From positions 18,194,979 to 18,258,978 of the forward strand of contig CM049321.1 in the NCBI GenBank assembly GCA_026874595.1: 64,000 nt of DNA, written 5' to 3'. This document shows positions 37,101 to 46,869 of this stretch, one piece after another. The notes under the pieces are model-generated. The model was not told the DNA's origin. It saw nothing but the letters and a program-made list of their open reading frames with translations, and made no database searches. The stretch comes from Sipunculus nudus (taxonomy: Eukaryota > Annelida > Sipuncula > Golfingiida > Sipunculidae). The first letter of the stretch is position 1, and every line of letters begins with the position of its first letter. Made by a program: the position numbers and the translations under genes.

Positions 37101-37825
37101 ATTGATATGTTTCTACAAAGAGTCAAGGATATCGGACAGCAAGAGATGTTATCTGAAATTAAAGAAAAATCCAAACTCAGTATATATAGTGAAGTAAAAT
37201 CAGGCATTGAATCAGAACGATACTTAAATAATATCCCATACATCTATAGACAGGTTTTAACAAAATTTCGACTAAGTGACCATGATTTTGAGATTGAAGT
37301 AGGCAGAAGAAGTAATACTCCAGTAAATATGAGACTCTGTAAATTTTGTAAGAATGATGAAATTGAAGATGAGGCCCATATTCTTTTCAAGTGTTCCAGA
37401 TATAAAGATTTAAGAAATAAATTTTTATCATTTATACAGAATTTTCCACAAAATAAATATGGGCTTATTCAGATTTTGAGAACACAGAATCACAAGATAC
37501 AATATGATTTAGGTGTATATTTATTTCAGGTAAACAGAGTAAGACAGGAAAACATTTCAGAAAATAATATTCCATAAAGTAGTACTTAAATCATTAAATT
37601 CACTGAATACTGTAATTTTATGTATAATTGATAATTGTACACATATATATTTTCATTTGTGTATATCAGTGCAATTCTTTTCTACGACATATATATCTTT
37701 TAACATGATTAAGCACATATTGGCAGAAAGTGATGGCAAACTTGTGTATATTTATATGTTACTTAAGTTATTTGTACTTTGGGCCATGAGGCCTTTCTAC
37801 AATAAACTTTGTTGTTGTTGTTGTT
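34185..37825 (+). mobile_element. 5'-truncated non-LTR retrotransposon (LINE) with APE endonuclease and reverse transcriptase
   Basis: A 3.64-kb plus-strand insertion. It opens inside the endonuclease domain, runs through reverse transcriptase and a C-terminal Cys/His motif, and ends with a 3' UTR, an AATAAA signal near 37800 and a (GTT)n tail at 37810-37825. It is bounded by a 28-bp direct repeat with one mismatch (34157-34184 and 37826-37853), a target-site duplication. The 5' truncation and tail are the usual result of target-primed reverse transcription. The clade is uncertain; the protein layout resembles LINEs common in molluscs and cnidarians, and no RNase H domain was seen. Confidence 0.92.
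34190..37577 (+). pseudogene. LINE polyprotein remnant (endonuclease-reverse transcriptase), inactivated
   Basis: The frame starting at 34190 (a TTG; no ATG in the truncated start) keeps endonuclease motifs CETW (Glu11), GDF (131-133), VDY (216-218) and SDH (240-242). The N-terminal Asn motif is lost by truncation, and the usual GDFN Asn is Ile (GDFI), so the nuclease should be dead. Reverse-transcriptase motifs follow: APGTDG, NYRGIALLN, QAGYRHG, FVDFSKAFD and, after the first break, GCLLSPILF and the catalytic FADD. Stops at 36116-36118 and 36431-36433 are simple in-frame nonsense codons; the same frame continues after both. A one-base shift falls in the A7 run at 37089-37095, and the C-terminal part continues in another frame from 37080 to 37577 with a CKFC...H....C metal-binding motif. 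Three lesions plus truncation make it non-autonomous. Confidence 0.9.
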
Positions 37826-37892
37826 ATAGAACTAATTCAATTTCTGACTGACACGGCGTAATATATAGAACTAATTCAATTTCTGACTGACA
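37826..37892. repeat. LINE target-site duplication, 3' copy, plus a third tandem copy 39 bp further on
   Basis: The first copy (37826-37853) abuts the LINE tail. A second, nearly identical 28-mer sits at 37865-37892, giving a 39-bp tandem period. Either the LINE landed in a pre-existing tandem pair or the right flank duplicated after insertion. Confidence 0.85.
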
Positions 37893-38084
37893 TGGCGAAA
37901 TAAGTAGTACATATACGTGATTTTTCTGAGTTATTCTCGGGGTACATATTAATAAACTGTTTGTAATTCCTACTAGGAACGATTCTTTCAATATCTCTGT
38001 GAGGGACATATGATTTTTTTAACATTCATGCTTATAGTTAAAAAAAAACTGTTCAAGTGCCCAGTATGATTAAAATAACATGTT

Positions 38085-38345
38085 ACTAGCGGTTGTAGCT
38101 GTATATGTGTGGAAAGGTGAACGGTCGGTAAAGTTGCAAAGCGGCTTTTGCCAAACTCGCGCTCGTCTGACTGCCGTCAGAGGTCGTTGCTGAATGCGTA
38201 TGGATTATTTAGGCGGGGTTCCCCACGTCATTGACAACCTGCGTACCATCGGATCGTAGTTTTATGGCTTATTTTTATGAAAAGGTTCAGGGAATTATTT
38301 TTAGCTGATAGGCATCAGATACCGGAATAGATCACTTAAAAAAAT
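38085..38345 (+). repeat. Dispersed repeat family A, copy
   Basis: ATGTGTGGAAAGGTGAACGG, GCTGAATGCGTATGGATTAT and AGGCATCAGATACCGGAATA match blocks of the copy at 39440 in order. Confidence 0.5.
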
Positions 38346-38883
38346 GCATTAGTGTTTATGAAACGAAGGTAATTGCCTCCCTCCAATTATAACCGTCAAA
38401 AGACCACAGAAACATAAAGATATACATACATCACACTGCGCATAATAACTCACATTTTTAATTTTACATGTGATAACCTCCGAAATACGATAAGCTTAAG
38501 AAGCGCATGCCTCCGGCGTACTCGGAATCTGAATTAATTCAGATAAAACCCGGTCATGTAATCAAATACACCTAGCCTCTTGATCCTAAAGAGTAATGAT
38601 ACTATGTGGTACCACCAGGTGCCGACACTAGTGGCAGTTCCTTGCTAGAACACAGTTGTTCAAAAAAGCCACTTAAGCCACAAAACCATAAAATGCCTTT
38701 CATATTAATCTATATTTTCAGCTATCTAATCATTTGAAATAGCGCAGTTAGATAAAGTGGAGAATATGAAAGATTATGATGTGTATAAATATGTTATTCT
38801 GGCTTTTTTTTTTTTTTTTGCTTTTTTTGTTACAGTACCCACCATAAAATGTAGACAGTTGAGTGTGTGCTTGCAATATTATT

Positions 38884-39193
38884 AAGGCAAAAAAGGTATG
38901 GTTCTTAGTCACTTTTATTTCACAATTCAGTGCGGGCGTGCGCTATTTTATTTTTTACCTTTTTTTTTGTATGTTTCGATAAACACGTCATACGATCAGG
39001 CTAAGATATTATAACAGATTTTTATGGCTAAACAGGTAAAAGCACTTTATAACAAAGGAATCTTATCAAAATTGTATTCTTTTATCTTCTTGAAAGATCA
39101 ATATAAAAAATAAATGACGAGGGGGGTTAAAATTGACGCATACGGTGCCGGAGAACCATACCTTCTATTATTTTTATTATTATTATTTGCCTT
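38884..39193 (+). mobile_element. Non-autonomous TIR element, copy 1
   Basis: Starts AAGGCAAAAAAGGTATGGTT and ends with GAGAACCATACC...TTTGCCTT. Internal blocks GTGCGGGCGTGCG, ATACGATCAGG, GCTAAACAGGTAAAAGCACT and ATCTTCTTGAAAGAT match copies 2 and 3 in order. An (ATT)n expansion near 39165-39187 lengthens the right end. Confidence 0.75.
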
Positions 39194-39439
39194 GAATGCG
39201 ATCTTTGTCTCTTGGGGTTTTTAGCATTTCTTTGGATCCGTAAACAATAACTAACTATCTTTATAATATGACCTCCGCATATAGCGTTTTGGTGTGACAT
39301 TAAACACCAAGTTACGTCAGGGGCTGCGATATCAATGAGTGTTGGCGAGATTAAAGCCACCTGTTTCTCTAACTTGTTTGTAGAAATTATGTGATTTACT
39401 GGCCTACTATGATGACATATCAATGAACTGAAAGTAATT

Positions 39440-39818
39440 CATGTGGAAAACGTTCTTATAACGCCAATGTCACGGATGTAGGAGCTTGTTCATGTACACG
39501 CTGTTAAAAAACACGGCACCAATATTGACAAACAAAAAAAGAAAACATGTAATCTAAGTAAATTAGTTGAATATGTGCGGAAGTTGAAAGATCATTAGTT
39601 GTAAAACGCCATTTGGTTCATGTAACTTGTCACAAAATGTCGCTGTTGAATGTGTCGGGATTATTTTGTGGGTCCTTCACATATTTTAAAAATGGATATA
39701 AACATTGGATATAAACAAAATGAACAGCCTGTGTGTGACGGAATGCTGGTAATTTTGTTAAACCCTTAAGGGATTACATTTAGGTTTCTAAACATCAGAT
39801 ATAGGAATAAGCCCCTTT
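39440..39818 (+). repeat. Dispersed repeat family A, longest copy
   Basis: Ordered blocks: GTTCTTATAACGCCAATGTC, CACGCTGTTAAAAAACACGG, ATGTGCGGAAGTTGAAAGAT, GTTGAATGTGTCGGGATTAT, ATATAAACAAAATGAACAGC and ATCAGATATAGGAATAAGCC, then CCCTTTAA. Parts recur in the same order and strand at 9355-9600, 11376-11535, 26060-26420 and 38085-38345. It may share its 3' end (AATARGCCCCTTTAA) with family B. Confidence 0.55.
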
Positions 39819-40140
39819 AAGGCCAAGAAAATTAGGTTTGGTTTTCAGGCACTTTTTTTTCAGAAATCAATGCGGGCGGGCGATTTTTTTTTATATTTCG
39901 AAAAAAAATGTCATATGATCAGGGAAAAGCATGATAATAACTTTGTTATGCTAAACAAGTAAAAGCTCTACAAAACAAAGGAAATTATATCAAAACTGTA
40001 TTATTTTATCTTCTTGAAGGAAATGTCCGAACGGCTGGAGCTCAAAATTGGTAAGTTTCTTTTGAAAGTCAAAATAAAAAAAATCTGATACGGAAGTTTA
40101 AAATTGATGCGAACGGTGCCTGAGAACCATATATTTTATC
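39819..40140 (+). mobile_element. Non-autonomous TIR element, copy 2
   Basis: Starts AAGGCCAAGAAAATTAGGTT and ends GTGCCTGAGAACCATATATT. It shares the interior order of the other copies (TGCGGGCGGGCG, CATATGATCAGGGAAAAGCA, GCTAAACAAGTAAAAGC, TTATCTTCTTGAAGG). The right terminal repeat is decayed beyond the first 20 bp, and about 50 bp of extra sequence follow the internal TTCTTGAAGG block. It directly abuts the GCCCCTTTAA end of another dispersed repeat. Confidence 0.75.
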
Positions 40141-40409
40141 AACGTTCTTATTTGTCTGTTTCCTATAAGCTGGTTTTCTCAAAAACGTGTCGAATGCCAA
40201 AGATCCGTGCTTGTAAATAACATGGTGAACCCCTACACTGGGGTACGACGTAGCGATACTCAATTTTTCATTAATCTTACTTGTATCTATAGACTGTTTG
40301 CCCGACGAAATCATACAGGACAATCATTATAAATGAAAGGTGTTTCAGCTTTGGCAAAATATATTTGTACAATTATATAGGTTTTGGACATTACAATATA
40401 ATCGTATTT

Positions 40410-40620
40410 ATTTTACATGGATGGTACAATTAGTTATAATAACTAATGCAACGCTCTCTCCGATGATTCAGATGGTAGCGTTCGGTAGTCTGCAGGGAAG
40501 GAGGTAACCGGAGGACCCGGAGAAAAACACAGACCTAGGATGGGCATCTACAACCCACTCTCATAGCTACGGCGGGATACGAACCCGGGTCGCCACTGGA
40601 GAGCGCGTAGCGTTTTAAGA
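40410..40620 (-). mobile_element. SINE remnant, family with the copy at 1486
   Basis: On the minus strand, a B box (GGGTTCGTATCCCGCC) is followed by GAGTGGGTTGTAGATG and a CTCCGGGTCCTCCGGTTACC block, then TTATAACTA near the end. The TCTCCGGG-CCTCCGGTT phrase recurs in many animal LINE and SINE 3' ends (recollection). Confidence 0.55.
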
Positions 40621-41231
40621 ATATATGTTTTTTTTTTTTACATTTTGTGTTTTACTTCCAGCCCATGTTGTTTTTCATTATGCAGTATTTAAAACTCTAT
40701 TAAACTATGCAGATTTCAAATTTATCTTATTGAACCCATGAAAACCAAAATGGTCCATGAGGGCTTTTTTGTAATTATATGTTAGAGTGCATGTTTGATA
40801 TACATATATTATAAAATAAATTAGTTTGCATCGAAACTATTCCTCTCTATCCCCGCACTTTTTTATGTGCCCTTTTATCAAGAAAACATAACTGTGCAAC
40901 AAATGTTGGCTAAAAAAGACATTTTAGGGAATTATGTAATACATCTGATCCTGCATGCAAAGTTGGATTTGCTGTTGCCTCGACAAATTTAAATTCAGTA
41001 CTGAAATACATCCATTACTAGTTATATATATTCGGTCAACAAAATTGAAAACGACGACAAACATATTGACAGAAGGGTAAACATGCATGTATGGTAAAAT
41101 ATCATTCCCGTGAAAGTACTGTGTAAGTTACTAATAAGACTTTTCATACCATGCAAGGATCTTTGGGGTTGCGTAGTTGTTACAGAAATACAGACGGAAA
41201 CACAAGTTCTGACAAAAATACACATGTTTAC

Positions 41232-41381
41232 CTGGTAAAACTTGAAAATAATAACCCCACTTGTTTGGTTGACATCAATGTTGGAGAACGACATGTTTGA
41301 AACAAAGGGGACTCTTGTGACTCCCGGTAGAGGCAAACCCTCCAATAAATCCTCTTTGTATTTCATCGCCTCTGAATCCAT
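41232..41381 (-). CDS. First coding exon (N-terminal ectodomain) of a CCAP receptor / NPS receptor-like GPCR, partial
   Basis: Fifty codons read on the minus strand from an ATG in a strong context (AAAATGG) to TACCAG followed by a GTAAAC donor. The exon ends in phase 0. The frame carries two N-glycosylation sequons (NMS and NQT), as expected of a short extracellular N-terminus. It ends in FKFYQ, and the exon at 16457-16592 starts in phase 0 with TEQVTF. The joined border resembles the FY..(K)TEQ stretch that precedes helix 1 in vertebrate neuropeptide S receptors and arthropod CCAP receptors (family knowledge). The frame stays open upstream to a stop at 41496-41498 but has no earlier ATG, so 41381 is chosen as the start. 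No signal peptide is needed for this class. Function (inferred): peptide-binding part of a plasma-membrane G-protein-coupled receptor. Linking this exon to the other across 24.6 kb is inference from matching phase and motif. Confidence 0.6.
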
Positions 41382-42924
41382 TTTGCTCCTGCAGCAAAGT
41401 CCACTCAGCGCGTCTTGTACTGTTGAGAAGACCGCCAGAACTGCATGGAGCAAGCAGCGCAAACAACCGACCCAGTCATTAGCATCGCCTTGTACTCATT
41501 TATTGATTTGTTCACCGCTCGCGCATGCGTAACACGAGTTGAAGTTACAAACATCAAGGTATATTTAACATTTAGAAGTAATAAACTTTTCACTTCAATC
41601 CATCCTATTCTGTTCTCCGTCACTTCATTGGTTAAATAGTACATACAATAAGCCAACTTGACATGGGAATAGTTCTAAATTATAATTCATTTTTTTTTGT
41701 ATTTCACTGGAAGATAGTAATCTGATTCTCTGTCAGCTTCACTTATATTGCGTCTACCTCCATGAAGAAGTACTAGTACAAACTTTCTATAAGATATAAC
41801 CTAATGCAAATAAAAAAACATAGGGTGTTTTGATTGCTTATATATTATACCGCCGAGGAATACCCGTCCAGTGTTTTTTGATATTCTGAAAATTACCTGT
41901 CAGAGAATGGAATAGTTTAACGATAATAATTAAAAAATAAAACCAGGACAGCACCTACCCAATGACTAGACAAAGAGGCCACTTTTCATTTAATATAGTA
42001 AATGAAAGAAAACAGTTTTACAATAAATAGCTGTAAAGCCCTTTTTCATCAGAAGAGTTACCAACAGAAGTTGTAAGTATTAGATGTTGTACCCTTCTGT
42101 CATTAGCATGTATTAAACAGTGTATATGTATTTAACCATTTCCTCCGAGAAAAAATGAGAGATTAAGACATTAACTATGACTTTATTTGTTTATTTATAT
42201 AGCAAAAAATATACTCCCTTAATCTCTGTGCGCCTCCAAATCTAGATGGTGAATACAGTAAATTCATGTTTGGAATGAAAGAAATCATTAGTGAACGAAA
42301 AATAACTAGTTGTCAATAATTGGTCATTTCATGTAGCTCCTATGGTTATTGATACGGAACCTAATAACAACATATCATGTAATCGTGACGAGCATGAATT
42401 TTGTTAGGGAGATAAAAAAAACAGTTTCTGCAACACTCGGCAGCGTGAAATGTCAAGGGGAATGAATAAATAGGTCAGTGGTTGTTTGTTAACAAATAAT
42501 CATAATTTATTCTTAGGACAGTCCTAGCATTACCATACACTGAATAAATACATTTACACAGTATATCAATAATAAAAATGTACATCACTAGAGTGTCCGG
42601 ATCCTAGGCTTTGATTTCTGGATACCACCACTGTCAAAGCTTAACAACAGCCTCCTTTAAACCAAATAATCCAGATGAATAGTTCATGTAAATTTTCTCA
42701 GAGAGTAGTCCGATTCAATCTCTAAAACAATCTGTTGTAATCCAAAAGTGAAGTTCTGGTAATAATCCCAAAGGCAAACTGAAGACAATCCGTATATAAA
42801 GTCTGTATAAAATCCGTAGATTAGCTGTTAGTTCTGCAATTATCGGAAATTCCCAAAAACTGACGAGAGAGTCACACTCCTCCGTGTCCGCTGGAATTTT
42901 TTTCCCTGCCGGCTCTAAACAAAG

Positions 42925-42937
42925 CCCCTATTTATAG
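42925..42937 (-). promoter_or_regulatory. TATA box (CTATAAATAGGGG on the minus strand)
   Basis: A near-perfect extended TATA element lies about 1.5 kb upstream of receptor exon 1, on the same strand. Higher coordinates (its upstream side) are relatively GC-rich and carry a 56-bp tandem repeat. The downstream side runs 450 bp without a long reading frame to an AATAAA-type signal near 42520. It could be the receptor promoter with an untranslated first exon, or the U3/R region of a solo LTR. The sequence alone does not decide. Confidence 0.4.
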
Positions 42938-43109
42938 TTTTTTTTCACCCGAAGCCCAGAAACTTTCGTATTAACGAACACTCCGCAGAACACAACAATA
43001 CACACGCGCCCATAGCGCATGAACGGACCTGAAAATTCTAGACTGCAACTAGCGCTGTGTCTCTACAAGCCAGGGGTTCAACCAGTACGGTTCCCATAGC
43101 AACGCCCAG

Positions 43110-43310
43110 ACATGCCATGTCTCATTTCATCCATGCCCTCTCCTAGTTTTAGTAACAAGCAGGAGAAATTCCATTTCCCATTTAATCAATGTCTCTCCCG
43201 GGCTTAAAAACAGACAGGATAAATTCTATGTCACATTTATTCCATGTCCTTTTCCAGGTTTAGAAACAGGCAGGAGACATTCCATGTCCCATTTGGTCCA
43301 TGTCTATACC
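43110..43310. repeat. Tandem repeat, about 56-bp units, three to four diverged copies
   Basis: Units begin near 43141, 43196 and 43253. Each reads roughly TCC-GGTTTAGAAACAG-CAGGA-A-ATTCCATGTC followed by CATTT and a CCATGTC motif. A partial unit precedes 43141. The array lies just upstream (minus strand) of the TATA box and could be repeated promoter or U3 elements. Confidence 0.6.
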
Positions 43311-43376
43311 CATTACAGGACCGCAACTACCAAAGGTGTGTCACGAGACGAGTCATGAGACCAATATATAAATATA

Positions 43377-43377
<1 letters not shown>

Positions 43378-43418
<41 letters not shown>
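43378..43418. repeat. (AT)n tract
   Basis: Perfect AT run. Confidence 0.95.
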
Positions 43419-43422
<4 letters not shown>

Positions 43423-43704
43423 ATGGTAAAAAGATTTTGCTGCAGTTCATACCGCAATCTTAAGACTGGTCAGACCCAATAATGAATCATGATTAACTGA
43501 TGTATGCTTACAGCTTTGAATAAAAAAAAAGAATAAAAAGGCAAAACAAATGTTCATTTTTATCCCCGAGAATTTTAATTTGTATATTTTACTGAATCCC
43601 CGATCTACGAATGAACACCTACATATTTTAGATCGACTCAGGTATTTATTATAGAAAGAACTGTAAATAAAAAAAAATGAAATTAAATGGGTGCCTATAT
43701 TTGA

Positions 43705-43741
43705 GAGGGAGAGAGAGAGCGAGGGAGGGAGAGAGAGAGAG
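43705..43741. repeat. (GA)n tract
   Basis: Interrupted GAGAGG/GAGA run. Confidence 0.9.
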
Positions 43742-44375
43742 GGTTAAGGCGATTGGTTATCTTAATTTTGCAGTCGTGTTGTCTGAGCGGTGGGTTGGGG
43801 TACCTAACTGTATTTCATGATCTCTTAGCACAAGGCATCCGGAGTGGCATTGTTTCTTTCTTAAATCCTTGTTTCTATCAGTTCTTAAGTCCGCTTGTAA
43901 GTATAATCTGTCACAACTTTGAACGAGACTAGCATGTTTATTTATTTCTTTCTCTGTGGAGTTAATGTTTTATAATAAGATGGTGTATTATATGTAGGAA
44001 GTAGGTACTGAGTGAAAAGTTAAAAACCTGCAAAAGTTCTGTATCGTGTACCGTGATTGTATTATTTATTTAAATAAGTTGTTATAAATAAATCGTTAAC
44101 AGAAACTTATAACAAAAGGAGTCTTTTATCGGTGGTTGTGGTATTCAAATAAATATAAGAACTGATATACAAATTAGTTATATCGTTTTTATTTGCCGTT
44201 TTAATTATTATAATAATAAAAAAAAACTATTTTTGTTATTATTATTGTTATCATTATTATTTTTTACTTGTATATAATCTATATTATAATTGACGGATTC
44301 TAGCTAAATTATGTTACTCTAAATTGCAATAGCATCTATTTTGTTGTGCAGTGTTTTTTAAGGGTTATATGTATG

Positions 44376-44380
<5 letters not shown>

Positions 44381-44429
<49 letters not shown>
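44381..44429. repeat. (AT)n tract
   Basis: Preceded by (GTAT)n; perfect AT run. Confidence 0.95.
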
Positions 44430-44430
<1 letters not shown>

Positions 44431-45696
44431 TGTATCGCCGTAATGAGCGCTCTCAACTGTGTATATCAAATTTATTTACAGCCAAAAAAAGAGCCGCCCC
44501 AGGTCTTCTAATTTCCAGCTGTGACACGTCTTTCAATCCGCTGATACTGACACGGTTGTTTGACATCGCGGCACATTCGCGGCGATCCATGGAAGCAATA
44601 AAGGTTTAGCAATAATTCTGCCAGAGACGCCAACCGGATTGAAGAAAACATGGTGACAAACTGAAACATACTGTAAAGCTCATACGCCCTGCACGATCAA
44701 TTTGATTTATAACATTTTAAGAAGAGACCGATTGTCCGAGGACATTTTGATCGTGTTTGTGTTATTTTTTTTCTTTGAGGGCAGATATTTAAACTTATAT
44801 TGACAAAAGATCTATTGACTGATGTGGTGAAACATCGTACTTTCACAGTGTTTCTGTCATTTAGAAAGTTATAACGTACCATGATATACTCAGGGGTGCC
44901 GCACAGACCTTGCCCTTCTGACTTGCGTGTTAGCCATTTATTTCCGTTGGCTTAAACGACCTTTACGCGAGAAAACGTGTCTACCCTTGTGAGCCAGATA
45001 CCGCGCAGTGTGCAGCTCAAACAACCGTGAGGCTGGTAAAATGGTTACAGCCGAAGTTGTCCCGAATTACCCAAATATGTGACTGTCGTCAGCTGTCATT
45101 TACTGAAGGCTAACACGGTTTCCAGGGGTCAAAACAAGCAAAGGTTTATCTTGCCTGGTAGGCGCCGGCAGGTTTCAAACTCGAGTATTTTTTTCTTGTC
45201 AATTAAAGAGAGGAACACATCTTTTCACACACTCAGAAAATGTCAGCGAAAAGGCATGACCAATACGGCGCAGTTTTCCTTTAAATTACCGCCAAGGTAA
45301 GTCCGAGCGAAAATGTCGAAATCCCTTCTAGGTACAGATTATTCAGATATATTCAGGATGGAAAGCCACGGTGTTAATGGTAAATACGGTATGGACGATT
45401 CCATCATATCAACGTAGGGCTGTTCTGGGCTAAGTAAGGACCTATCTTGAGGATTCTGGGGAAATTTTAGATGCTAACCTTGGTAAAAGATAGTAAATAT
45501 TTATAATCTTTTAAAATCCTGACATCATTCCACAGCATCAAATTCATCAAGCAAGGTGGAAATATACTGGTGATCGAAAGTACTGTTGTAAGTGCTAAGG
45601 TAAAAATAATTCATTTCCTCTGTTTCTCAAGGAAATTCATTTTAAAAAATCCAATCCATTGAGGGGGGGACTCATTACGGTATTACCTCAGATTCG

Positions 45697-45699
<3 letters not shown>

Positions 45700-45773
<74 letters not shown>
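45700..45773. repeat. (AT)37 tract, longest in the window
   Basis: Perfect AT run directly before the possible pogo-like end at 45774. Confidence 0.95.
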
Positions 45774-45776
<3 letters not shown>

Positions 45777-46090
45777 TCGGTCCTGCTTAATTGTGTATCG
45801 TATAATTGTATATCCTGTTATATTGTATATATAATGAAAAACTAAACCTTTCTTTTGTTTTTTCTTTTAATAAAAGTCTCCGTTCTAATGAATTTTTTAT
45901 TAATGTATATCGGTTAACTGTATAGTATATTAATCCGTCGGCCATGCTCGACATTCGCGGATATTCATGAATGACAACGATCTCACAGACCTCCCGACCA
46001 CCCGTTGCGCTAATCAGCCTTTGATATTGCTCGCCCGACAGGCTTATAGGAATTACCGCATGGAATACTGACGCAGTTCCGCTAATTAGC
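45774..46090. mobile_element. Possible pogo-like element end
   Basis: Immediately after a long (AT)n tract, CAGTCGGTCCTGCTTAATTG starts a run of short repeated TAATTGTATAT motifs, as seen in Tigger-type terminal regions. An internal direct repeat, CTAATYAGCCTTTGATAT, occurs at 46011-46028 and 46082-46099. No matching inverted end or transposase was found. The 110-codon minus frame across it is not supported as a gene. Confidence 0.3.
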
Positions 46091-46097
46091 CTTTGAT

Positions 46098-46605
46098 ATG
46101 TCTCCCTTCGCCTGCTCAAATGGTTTAGAATTTGGCAGATTTAAAAAAATTAAAGATGACGTTACAAAACAACTTCGGAAACTAAAAATTGAAGAAAGGG
46201 TTTGTCCTATATGTAATAATGGTAATGTCATTTTTACATTACACTCCGAACAATTCTATTTGATAAAGCATCCTGCAATTACCCACCATTTCCTCTTCTT
46301 GATAAAACAGATTAATTGGTTAATTTAGTGAATGGTGGTTGTAAGGTTTTGGCTGAATACTTGGTCCGCTCTTGGAACAAGATTTAGTTTTTTCTTAATA
46401 TGTTAGAAAATGCGCAGCCCGTGTATTCTAATTATGTTTATTATTGTTAAAAGTCTACCACTATTTATTTATTGTCTTTATACGTGAGGTGACATATGAG
46501 CTCAAGGAGGGCTGGGTAACTCACTGATGTGACTATGGTTTAGTTTATATCACGTATATTACATGTCACTTCAGTAATAAACTGTCTGTCTGTCTGTCTG
46601 CTTTA
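46098..46605 (+). pseudogene. 3' fragment of a second LINE family: C-terminal zinc motif, 3' UTR and (TCTG)n tail
   Basis: The plus-strand frame 46098-46328 has the order LEFGRF, then ERVCPICNNGNV. This parallels the C-terminal IEVGRR...RLCKFCKNDEIED block of the LINE at 34 kb, but the sequence is clearly different. The rest of the HxxxxC half is scrambled, probably by a frameshift. About 250 bp of AT-rich 3' UTR lead to AATAAA and a (CTGT)4-type tail at 46576-46600, the same arrangement as the AATAAA-(GTT)n end of the first LINE. Strong 5' truncation leaves nothing of the reverse transcriptase. Confidence 0.5.
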
Positions 46606-46869
46606 ACTCCTTGATTACACGCTTGCATGGTCAGGCTAAGTGTGTGTTTGACGCGTGTACTTTACACGTGCTCTTCGGACAAACTGTCACAGGTTATGTT
46701 GCATAATAAACACTGGATACGCTAAAAACAGGTCTTTGATTCCAGAGCATCACGTTTAAGGTCAAAACGTGAATATGTTTTATAATTCACAATAAAATTA
46801 GTACGGAAAACAGTATCGATTTGTTTTTATAGTTAACACGAAATATGAATCCGTATTTTGCTGGTTTAC

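Larger units (their letters stand above)
16593..41231 (-). other. Intron 1 of the receptor gene (inferred)
   Basis: The interval between the two receptor exons is 24,639 bp, starts with GTAAAC and ends with ACAG on the minus strand, and keeps phase 0. It contains the mariner remnant, several minisatellites, the SINE with tandem heads, the truncated LINE and two copies of the TIR element. No other convincing exon was seen inside it. If the two exons belong to different genes this call fails. Confidence 0.5.
42483..43340 (-). mobile_element. Possible solo LTR or promoter/5'-UTR block
   Basis: Read on the minus strand, this block shows a tandemly repeated upstream part (43110-43310), a TATA box at 42925-42937, a leader with no long ORF, and an AATAAA signal near 42520 followed by a T-rich end. 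The plus-strand border near 42483 starts TGTTTGTTAACA, compatible with a TG...CA terminus, but the other border and any target-site duplication were not identified. The order U3 repeats, TATA, polyA signal is LTR-like. No gag or pol remnant is next to it. Confidence 0.25.
43420..45699. other. No gene recognised upstream of the receptor's possible promoter
   Basis: Contains microsatellites and a 73-codon frame at 45079-45300 with GCCAAGGTAAGT at its end, a possible but unsupported donor. Confidence 0.4.

Noticed and set aside
41232-41462. Longer receptor N-terminus starting upstream with a signal-peptide-like MRCLLHAVLAVF stretch
   Set aside because: That apparent start is a TTG codon, not ATG. 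The first in-frame ATG, in a strong context, is at 41381.
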